DNA of 64,000 nt from Manihot esculenta. Lineage: Eukaryota > Streptophyta > Magnoliopsida > Malpighiales > Euphorbiaceae. A model generated the notes under the pieces. That model was not told where the DNA came from. It was given only the letters and a program-made list of their open reading frames with translations, and did not search any database. Shown in pieces: positions 55,965 to 64,000 of this stretch. Location of the stretch: positions 23,109,973 to 23,173,972 of the forward strand of contig NC_035172.2 of assembly GCF_001659605.2 (NCBI RefSeq). Reading direction: 5' to 3'. Position 1 is the first letter of the stretch. Every line of letters starts with the position of its first letter. The translations under genes and the position numbers were made by a program.

Positions 55965-56563
55965 GAGTACAACAAAGTATGCATGAAGTTTATTGCCAGA
56001 GAGATTTGGGATGCTTTGGTTTCACTCATGAAGATACCAACCAAGTAAAAGAAAACAAGGAATCCCTCATCTACCAATATGAGTTGTTCAAAATGAATTC
56101 CGATGAAACTATTAGCCAAATATATGATAGGTTCATTGAGATCATTCGAGGGATGAAATCTCTTGGGAAGACATTCACAAATGAGGAATTGGTGAAGAAA
56201 ATTCTTAGATGTCTACCCAAGGAATGGCTATCAAAGGTAACCTCCTTAAAGGATACTAAAGACTTGAGTAAGGTACAATTGGATGAACTTTTGGGGAACC
56301 TCATTAATTATGAGATGACTCTAAAGAGACAGCAAATGGAGGAACCTAGCAAAGTAAAAAAGAACATTGTTCTAAGGGTATCCTTCGAAGACACTAGAGA
56401 GGAAGAAGAAGAGATAAGTGAAGAAGAATTAGCCTTGGTGACTAGTAGGATAAGAAAGTTTCTAATGTGGAACCCTATGGCACAAGCCTCAAACCCACAC
56501 GCACAAGTAGATATGGAATCCAAAGATTTGATAAACCCACCTCCTATGGCACCCCACATTTAG

Positions 56564-57127
56564 AGAAGCTGAAACACCAATGATCGAAGGATTTAGATGA
56601 AAATCCGACAAATGCCACAATGCATAATTGATAAGTTAGCCAAGATTCTTAGTGCAATTGATGAAAGCAAATCCTCACTCTGACTCAAAGCAATACACGC
56701 CAAAGGCATGAAAAGAATTCTAATAATTTTGATTAAAAGCTGCCTCTTACAAATGTTTCTTATCCTTATATAGTAAGGAGAGAAAATAAAACCCTAAAAC
56801 ACTCTTTTTAGGGCTAGCTGAACCACACACAAGACCCAAGCCCAATCACACACTAAAATAACACATCAAACACATAAGTATTAAAACATAAGTCCAAAAC
56901 ATGGCCCAACATTCTAAAACTTAAAAGATAAAATATGACCAGAATACAAGACCAAACAAAGCTAAAATAAAAAAAGTGTTTAAATAATAAAATATAGCAA
57001 ACCCATCATAACAATGCCAAATAAATTAGACAGCGCTATCTCCATTACACACCTTCAGCAAGGTGAGTAACTTAGGTGTGTCTTCAAGGTTCACGAGACA
57101 TTTGTCAATGGCAAGCTCAGTCAATTC
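56564..57127. other. Unassigned stretch, possibly the 3' LTR of element G
   Basis: AT-rich with no gene. A minus-strand TATA-like box (CTATATAAGG, near 56773-56782) and its position just past the end of G coding suggest the 3' LTR of G. I could not find a matching second copy near 62000-62650 or clear TG/CA ends, so limits are uncertain. Confidence 0.4.
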
Positions 57128-58606
57128 TTATGTTACTTTTTCTTGAATGTGTAAGTTCATAGCTGCTTCAAGCTTCTTAGCTTTGCTCCTTGTCACTGGT
57201 CCACTAGGGAGCACCAATGGATCCTTACTTCCTTGATTCTCATGTGATTGTGCTTGCTGGTTCGTATCATTCCCTCCTTCCTCAAAAAGATTTATCCTCA
57301 AATCTGCAACATGGTCAAAAGGAGAAAAGTCAGACACATTAAATGTAGCACTAACCCCATACTCACCTGGCAAGTCTATTTTATAAGCACTGTCATTTAT
57401 TCACTCTAAGACTTGAAATGGACCATCACCACGAGCATCCAGCTTATTCTTCCTCTGATTTGGAAACCATTCCTTGCGAAAGTGCACCCAAACCCAATCA
57501 CCAAGGACAAACACCACTTTCTTCCGTCCCCTATTTGCCCTGTCAGTATACACCTTGTTCCTCTTCTCTATGTTAGACCGAGCCTTCTCATGTAAGGACT
57601 TCACCAATTCTGCCTTTTTAGCACCATCTAAACTAGCAAGCTCATGTAAAGGTAAAGGAACAAGATCAAGTACAGTCAGTGGGTTAAAACCATAAACAAG
57701 CTCAAATGGAGAAAAGCCCGTGGAAGAATGTATGCTACGGTTATATGCAAACTCAATGAAAAGCAAGCAATCTTCCCAAGTGTTCAAATTCTTACCCACT
57801 ATAGCTCTGAGTAAGGTACCAAGAGTTCTATTCACCACTTCTGTCTGGCCATCTGTCTGTAGATGACAAGTAGTAGAATATAAGAGTTTAGTACCCAACC
57901 TACCCCACAATACTTTCTAAAAATGTGAAAGGTACTTTGCATCTCTATCTGACACAATTGTCCTTGGCACTCCGTGAAGTCGAACCACTTCCCTGAAGAA
58001 CAAGTCATCTACATTGATGGCATCATCAATTTTATGGCAAGGAATGAAGTGAGCCATCTTGCTAAACCTGTCGACAACAACAAATATACTATCTCTACCA
58101 CGCCTAGTCCTAGGTAAGCCAAGCAAAAAGTCCATAGAAATATCCATCCAAGGTGAACAAGGAACAGGTAAATTCATATAAAGACCATGAGGCATAGACT
58201 TAGACTTTGCCTATCTACATTCAATACAAGAAGCGCACACTTTCTCAACATCTTTGCGCATAGAAGGCCAATAAAAATGCTTAAATAAGGTGTCATAAGC
58301 CTTATGTACTCTAAAATGCCCCATCAAACCCCTGCAATGAGATTCAAGCACAAGCAAATCACGCATAGAGCATCTAGGCACACACAATTTCTTACTCTTA
58401 AACAAGTAACCATCATGCCTATAGAAAGAGTTAAAAGCTCCATACTCACAAGCCACAAACACATTGTAAAAATCAGCATCATTAATGTACAAGTCTTTAA
58501 CATGCTCAAAACCAAGCAATTTAGAACTCAGAACATTAATTAAAGCATACCTCCTAGACAAAGCATATGCAACCACATTGTCTTTCCCATGCTTATACTT
58601 AATCAC
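57128..58606 (-). pseudogene. Integrase of element G (CRM-like chromovirus)
   Basis: Four segments in one frame: 58211-58606, 57917-58195, 57401-57910 and 57128-57373. Zinc finger ESHCRGLMGHF...CASCIEC; catalytic motifs [20 protein letters not shown], then [16 protein letters not shown]. The C-terminal part has [45 protein letters not shown] and the tail LPSGPVTRSKAKKLE, which I associate with CRM-type elements. Nonsense codons: TAG 58211-58213 (CAG expected), TAG 57917-57919 (Trp expected), TGA 57401-57403 (CGA expected). Confidence 0.82.
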
Positions 58607-58615
58607 ATATGGAAA

Positions 58616-60012
58616 TTATTCAATAAACTCAACCCACTTACCATGCCTCTTATTTAACTTGCCTTGTCCCTTCAAGTGTTTTAAGGACTCATGATCTGTA
58701 TGTATTACAAACTCCTCGGGCAAGAGATAGTGTTGCCACACGTCCAGTGCTCTCACCAAGGTATACAACTCTTTTTCATAGGTTGAATAATTGAGACGTG
58801 CTTCGTTCAACTTCTCGCTAAAATAGGCTATTGGTTTCTTCTCTTGCATCAACACAACCCCAATACCTATGCTATAAGCATCACACTCAATTTCAAAAGT
58901 TTTATTAAAGTTAGGTAAAGATAATATAGGAGCGGATGTTAACTTCCCTTTTAAGTAGTCAAAAGCTTTCTGTTGCTCTTCTCCCCACTTGAACCCAACT
59001 TCCTTCTTAATAATTCCTGTGAGTGGTGCTGCAATCGTAGAGAAATCACACACAAACCTCCTGTAAAAGCTTACAAGGCCATGAAAGCTCCTCACATTTG
59101 AAATAGATTTAGGAATAGGCCACTCCTTTATAGCATTCACCTTCTCTTCATCTACCTCAATTCCCTGTGCACTCATAACAAAACCAAGGAAAACAAGTCT
59201 ATCTATACAAAATGTGCACTTCTTAAGTTTAGCATACAAGCTCTCTTGCCTCAAAACCTGCAGAACCAACCTAACATGCTCAATATGTTCGTCGAGAGAC
59301 CTGCTATAGATCAAGATATCATCAAAATAAACAACTACAAATTTTCCCAAGTATGCACGCAACACATGGTTTATTAGCCTCATAAATGTACTAGGCGCAG
59401 TTGACAAACCAAAAGGCATAACTAACCATTCATACAAACCATACTTTATCTTAAATGCAGTTTTCCATTCATCACCGGGTTTCATCCTAATCTGGTGATA
59501 TCCACTCATAAGATCAATTTTTGCAAAGTACCAGCACCATGAAGCTCATCCAACATGTCATCTAGCCGAGGTATAGGATGCTTGTACTTCGCTGTGATCT
59601 TGTTAACTGCTCTACAATCAACACACATTCGCCAAGTGCCATCCTTCTTAGGATCAAGCAGCACAGGAACAACACATGGACTTAAACTCTCTCTCACCAA
59701 TCCCTTCTCCATAAGCTCGTCAATTTTCCTTTGCATTTCCTTTGTTTCCATTGGATTGCTTCGGTAAGTTGGTCTATTTGGGATGCTAGAACTAGGTATG
59801 AAATCTATATGATACTCAATTCCTCTTAACGATGGCAATCCACTAGATAGCTCATTTGGAAAAACATCAGTGAATTCTTGCATCATAGACTTAAAACTAG
59901 AAGTCAAAGAAGAAAGGTTAATATCAGTGTCAGCAAATAAAATCTCCTTATATCTTATAAGCAACACGGGCTGCTCTAAAGAAATAGCACTCTTAACCTC
60001 TCTTGCTCTCAC
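58616..60012 (-). pseudogene. Reverse transcriptase and RNase H of element G
   Basis: Segment 59506-60012 has the start of RT ([47 protein letters not shown]). A one-base loss near 59515 shifts the frame to 58616-59509: [52 protein letters not shown], then RNase H with [34 protein letters not shown]. The last RNase H Asp (VADALS in relatives) is Tyr (VAYALS) just after a TAA stop at 58616-58618. The [17 protein letters not shown] signature points to the CRM clade. Confidence 0.84.
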
Positions 60013-60021
60013 ATAAAATGT

Positions 60022-60786
60022 CTATTTTGCCCTCCCCTCTTGCATCTTTTCTCTCACCAATGGACCATTTATTGGTCTTGATTTTCCAGTCTCTTTACCC
60101 TCATACTCACTCTTTTCTCTCATTTTTTTCGTAGAACTCAAGCTCTCACTCCCCTTTGTAGTCAAGGCTGAAGCCTCCCTCTCCCTCTCCAGCATCTTTA
60201 TTTGATCAGCATATACCTCTTGAGGTGATAAAGGAGCGAGTATAACCTTCTGTCCTTCATGAGTGAAGGAGTACTTGTTATTGAACCCATCATGTTGTAC
60301 CTTTCTATCATATTGCCACAGCCTACCCAACAACATATGGCTTGCCTGCATAGGTACCACATCACACAAGATCTCATCCTTGTACCTATCAATAGAAAAT
60401 GGTATAACCACCTGGCGTGTAACCTTAACCTCACCACAATCGTTCAACCATTGCAATCTGTATTGCTTAGGGTGTTTAATAGAAGCCAAGCCCAATTTCT
60501 CCACCATATAAACACTAGTCACATTTGTGTAACTACCTCCATCAATAATGAGAGTACACACTTTTCCATTAACCAAATACCTAGTGTGAAATATGTTTTC
60601 CCATTGTTCTAGGCTTTCTTCCTTAACCTGCATATTCAGAGCATGCCTAGCAATAAGCATCTCACCATGTTCAGCAAGCAACACATTATCAACAAGCACA
60701 TCCGAAACGCTACAGTCATTATGAGCATCAATCAATTTAGTCATATTAGCATATATCTCATCATCACTATGATTAGAATCAAACAC
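60022..60786 (-). pseudogene. Protease region of element G
   Basis: 254-residue open segment. FHTRYLVNGKVCTLIIDGGSYTNVTSVYMVEKLGL is the retropepsin start, with Asp-Gly-Gly at the active site, and PMQASHMLLGRLWQYDRKVQHDG the later strand, both typical of this clade. It ends at a TAG (60022-60024) before the RT frame, and is joined to gag by a frameshift at 60786. Confidence 0.8.
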
Positions 60787-61988
60787 TACACCCCATCAAC
60801 AGTTGCTATAATAACTCTCTTATTAGGACATTGAGATGCAATATGCCCTTTTTCCAAACATTTAAAACATTTTATATCTCTACTAGGGTTAGAACAGTTA
60901 GAATTACTTGACCGTTGCTTGTTATTCCCTTGAGAAGGTCCTTTGTTAGTGGAGACAGAATCTTTGGCCCCTTGGCTTGGGCTTTTGTAATCTTTCTTTT
61001 CTCTACTTCTATAGCCTGGAAATCCACCACAACTATTTGAGGACTTGTATGTGATTTTAAGGTTATTTCTACCCTTGTGATGCCTTTCTATTTTCATTGC
61101 TTTATCAACCATATCCTCCATGGTATTGTATTGGTACAGGTCAAGTTCTTCAGCAATGTAGTGGTTAAGACCACCTAGAAACTTGGACATCATTATTTGC
61201 TCATCCTTCTCAATATGAGCCCGAGCCATCATCATCTCCATCTCCTTGTGGTATTCTTCCACACTCTTTCCTCCTTGCATTAGTCTTGCCAGCCTGTTGT
61301 ACAAATCTCTATAATAGTGTGAAGGAATAAATCTTTGGCGCATCAACTCTTTCAAGTATTCCCATGGTGGAACTGCCCTTAAGCCTTTATTCCTCCTAGT
61401 GGATTTCAATTGATCCCACCAGAAAGAGGCATAACCTGTGAACTCAACAGCGACGATATGAGACTTCTTCTCCTCAGTATAGTTATGACACTCAAATATC
61501 TGCTCAGTTTTTCTCTCCCATTCAATGTATTCTTCAACATTGTTATTCCCTTTAAATTCAGGAACTTTCATCTTTATGGAGCTCAAGTCACCGTCAATGG
61601 TGTTGGTTTGGTATGTCTCGGTGTCATCATCATTTCTGCCAAGTCTAGCATCACCACCTCTATTCCACCCAACGCCAGTTCTATTACCTCCATGAACTTC
61701 TCCTCTTCCACTTCCTTGTCTGACATTATCTTTTGTATCATCAACTTAACCTCGGACTTAAGGTTCTTGGACTTGTGGTCTATCGGGGTTAAGAATTTGA
61801 TGAGACATTCTTGTAGAAGTAGAAGCCTGTGAGACTTTCAAACTCTCCATACTTTTGGTCATCCTCTCAAGAGCCCTATTGAGTCTTAGTAACTCACCGC
61901 TGACTGACTTCTTAAAGAGCTTATAATCGTTATCCATGTCTAATTCACTCTCATCAGTACTATCCACCACATTCTTGTCTTTATTCAT
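60786..61988 (-). pseudogene. gag of element G
   Basis: N-terminal segment 61758-61988 (MNKDKNVVDSTDESELDMDNDYK..., acidic then helical) and core 60786-61586 in the same frame (KVPEFKGNNNVEEYIEWERKTEQIFECHNYTEEKK, SFWWDQLKSTRRNKG, MRQRFIPSHYYRDLYNRL, SVEEYHKEMEMMMARAHI). The zinc knuckle is CFKCLEKGHIASQC. Two stops (starting 61758) lie in the Arg/Gly-rich stretch between the pieces. Confidence 0.84.
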
Positions 61989-62652
61989 TCTACCTTAAAT
62001 CAACAAAGAACAAAGAGAACTATCAAATATTGTGTTAGAAAAGAAAGCACTCAAGTATTTGCACTCTTACCACTCTTTTGCTGATTCTTCAATTGCACTT
62101 CAGAAACTAAGGTCAACCACAAGGTGCGTTTAAAGAAACAAATAAGAAAATGATGCGGAACCCCAGCCTATTAGAGACTGAAACGACACATACCCTAGTA
62201 AAAAGAACTTAGTTCAGAAAACAATTCCCCAATCTAAAGCACCCTTAATTAACATGCAATTAAGAACACTTATAACTGATTGATTTTAAAAACAGCAAGA
62301 ATAAGAAACATACAAGTTAGTATCGAACCTTATTCGTGATGCAGTGTCAAGAACCAAGATCTCTCTTAATCTCTCAAAGAAGAATCTCATAAAGCAATTG
62401 TAATGAATAATTGATAATCTGTCCACAATATGGAAAAAAGATGCTTTATATAACATAAATAAAGACCCATGACCTTTGCCACTTCCCACTACTATGCATG
62501 GACCCATGATTTATGCCACTACCCACTACTCTGCATGGATCCATGATCTATGCCACTATCCACTACTGGATAACTACCCATTACTGTTTAACTACCCACT
62601 ACCAAATAACTACCCACTACTGGTTAACTACCAACTACTAAATAACTTTCCA
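61989..62652. other. Unassigned stretch between elements G and H
   Basis: It should hold the 5' end of G and the 3' end of H. I see no tRNA primer-site complement next to G gag and no LTR match to 56564-57127, so the 5' LTR of G appears truncated. Two minus-strand TATA-like boxes (near 62449 and 62655) suggest LTR sequence of H. No gene. Confidence 0.4.
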
Positions 62653-62655
62653 CTA
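62461..62655. repeat. Short degenerate tandem repeats (ACTACCCACTACT type)
   Basis: About eight units of 'taactacccactactg' and longer relatives 'atgccacttcccactactatgcatggaccc', with spacing about 16-20 bp on the right and about 40 bp on the left. Confidence 0.75.
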
Positions 62656-63972
62656 TAAATACAAAATTTGAATTGTCAATAAGGACACATTTGGCCTAAT
62701 TGACTTGGAATGGCCAGATTGTTCTTCAACTTCAAAATGAACTTGCAAAGCTTCAACATAGTCCTTTATGAATCCTTGAAGTGCTTCCTTCAACCTCTTG
62801 GATCTCAACCTTGTAATTGGTCCTTGTGGCAATGCTAGCTCATCATTTTTGGTGTTGTTGGTCGTGCTTACATCATCCCCTCTCTCTTGAAAAGGATTCG
62901 TCCTCGAATCTATACCAAAATCAAAAGGAGACAAATCGAAAACATAAAAGGTAGCACTTACACCAAACTCACTTGGCAGATCAATTATGTATGCATTGTC
63001 ATTGATCCGTTTCAGCACTTGATATGGTCCATCCCCTCATGCATCGAGTTTTGATTTCCTTTGAGTTGGAAACATTTCCTTTCGCATATGGATCCAAACC
63101 CAATCACCTGGTTTGAATACAACTTTCTTGCGACCCTTATTGGCCCGTTTCTCATATATGCTGTTATGCTTCTCAATATGCTCACGCGCTTTCACGTGTA
63201 TTGATTTAACCATTTCAGCCTTCACTTTTCCATCTAAATTAGACAACTCGTTCAAAGGTAAAGGCATTAAATCTAATACAGTTAATGGATTAAAACCATA
63301 CACAACCTCAAAAGGTGAATAACCAGTAGAAGAATGGACTGCTCGATTATAAGCAAATTCAACATATGGCAAACATTATTCCCAAGTTTTCAAGTTCCTA
63401 CCCACAATAGCACGAAGCATAGTTCCTAAAGTCCTATTAACAACTTCAGTTTGGCCATCTGTTTGTGGATGACAAGTAGAAGAAAATAAAAGTTTAGTAC
63501 CCAATTTCCCCCACAAAACATGCTAGAAATGACTAAGGAACTTTGAATCTCTATCGGAAACAATAGTCCTAGGTATACCATGCAAATGGACTACTTCCCT
63601 GAAAAACAAATCAGCTATGTTCGTTGCATCATCAGTTTTATGATATGGAATAAAATGTGTCATCTTGCTAAAGCGATCTACAACAACAAACACTGAATCT
63701 CTACCTCTTTTTGTCCTAGGTAAACCTATCACAAAATCCATAGATATATCAGTCCAAGGTTCAGTAAGTACAGGCAAAGGAGTATACAACCCATGTGGCA
63801 AGGACTTAGATTTAGCCTGTTTACGTGCAAAGTATTGAGCACAAATTTTCTCTACATATTTTCTCATATTAGGCCAATAAAAGTATTCATTCAACATGTC
63901 TAAAGTCTTTTGCACACCAAAATGTCCCATTAATCCTCCTGAATGTGATTCTCTAACAAGCAACTCACGCAC
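62653..63972 (-). pseudogene. Integrase of element H (CRM-like), element continues past the window
   Basis: Segments 63523-63972, 63037-63372 and 62653-63018 in one frame. Motifs match G closely: [23 protein letters not shown] (Asp), IVSDRDSKF (Asp), [35 protein letters not shown] region, [23 protein letters not shown], then FGVSATFYVFDLSPFD and LPQGPITRLRSKRLKEAL. A zinc-finger Cys is lost (CAQY, TGC to TAC). Nonsense codons: TAG 63523-63525, TAA 63376-63378, TGA 63037-63039 (CGA expected). Coding runs into what may be its 3' LTR, as known in some CRM elements. Confidence 0.82.
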
Positions 63973-64000
63973 TGAACAATTAGGTATGCATATTTGTTTC
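62653..64000 (-). mobile_element. Element H: CRM-like Ty3/gypsy element, 3' part only
   Basis: Only the integrase half is inside the window. It is a separate copy from G, in the same orientation, with similar but clearly diverged protein text. Limits on the left are uncertain. Confidence 0.75.

Larger units (their letters stand above)
31168..56563 (+). mobile_element. Element L: SIRE-like Ty1/copia element, 5' part, with nested insertions
   Basis: Own sequence: 5' LTR in two pieces (31168-32176 and 53290-53859), primer site at 53862, and a broken gag (53921-54205, 55965 to about 56470). LTR start TGTTGG and end GATAACA, followed by AGTGGTATCAGAG, are typical of SIRE/Maximus-type copia elements. 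The rest of the element (pol, 3' LTR) is not in the window or was lost where G begins. About 21 kb in the LTR and 1.8 kb in gag are later insertions (F with D and E; J). The right end given is where recognisable copia sequence and its frame stop. Confidence 0.8.
53921..56563 (+). pseudogene. gag of copia element L, interrupted by solo LTR J
   Basis: N-terminal part 53921-54205: MATLNAQEGQSVVRPSFFDGNDFLYWKNRMYYFLKSEG..., then in another frame after a shift near 54085, SEWSELEKRRVALNDKAIHILFCALS. After LTR J it resumes at 55965 with KVCMKFIAREIWDAL and, shifted again, THEDTNQVKENKESLIYQYELFKMNSDETISQIYDRFIEII...LPKEWLSKVTSLKDTKDL...ELLGNLINYEMTLK. This is the UBN2 gag domain of Ty1/copia elements. 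A Glu-rich stretch (DTREEEEEISEEELALVTSRIRKF) follows and copia similarity is lost near 56470. No zinc knuckle or pol follows. Confidence 0.86.
57128..61988 (-). mobile_element. Element G: CRM-like Ty3/gypsy element, coding part, decayed
   Basis: Order on the minus strand is gag, protease, RT, RNase H, integrase, as in all chromoviruses. Two frameshifts and several nonsense codons. LTRs were not delimited. CRM-type elements are often found at centromeres; the clade call rests on RT and integrase tail motifs and I hold it at moderate confidence. Confidence 0.75.

Noticed and set aside
58304..58543. Plus-strand open frames across G pol
   Set aside because: Antisense shadows of the integrase and RNase H frames.

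Overview
This window is nuclear DNA from a flowering plant, made almost entirely of LTR retrotransposons inserted into one another. I find no host protein-coding gene, tRNA or rRNA. The plant assignment rests on the element types: Athila-like Ty3/gypsy with a tRNA-Asp primer site, chromodomain-bearing and CRM-like chromoviruses, and a SIRE-like Ty1/copia element. I cannot name the species from sequence alone; Euphorbiaceae (Manihot or Hevea) is only a hunch.

Layout. The oldest visible layer is a degenerate 70-80 bp tandem repeat array (880-1409, 12967-13407, 19589-19848, 31153-31167). It was broken by separate insertions: element A (1410-12966, minus, Athila-like with a decayed env-like region), element B (13408-19588, plus, small non-autonomous relative with one long open frame), element C (19849-31152, minus, gag-pol relative with no integrase), and the SIRE-like copia element L (from 31168). 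C carries a solo chromovirus LTR, K (21748-24091). Inside the 5' LTR of L sits a solo LTR, F (32177-53289), of the C family. F was itself entered by two chromoviruses in opposite orientation: D (32407-42254, minus, decayed) and E (43258-52970, plus, very young). The gag of L holds another C-family solo LTR, J (54206-55964). From about 57128 to the end lie two CRM-like gypsy elements on the minus strand, G (decayed) and H (runs off the window). Nesting reaches four levels: array > L > F > D/E.

Insertions A-F, J and K are supported by LTR ends and 5-bp target-site duplications, perfect for C, D, E, J and K and one mismatch for A, B and F. By-eye LTR comparison gives about 4% divergence for A, 3.3% for C, 2.5% for D, 2.4% for B and 0.3% for E. 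Element E has one reading frame from gag to chromodomain, broken only by two TAG codons.

The most unusual signals are two families of short dyad motifs. TTCGGCNGCCGAA (all four bases seen at N, about 40 exact copies) clusters in the LTRs of the chromoviruses and of element B, and occurs in degenerate form in the copia LTR. TGATTTG-NN-CAAATCA recurs throughout element A (LTR, untranslated parts and variable coding linkers), with single copies in B and C. Each recurs in both the LTR and the linker regions of its element, which I cannot explain by coding or standard LTR function.
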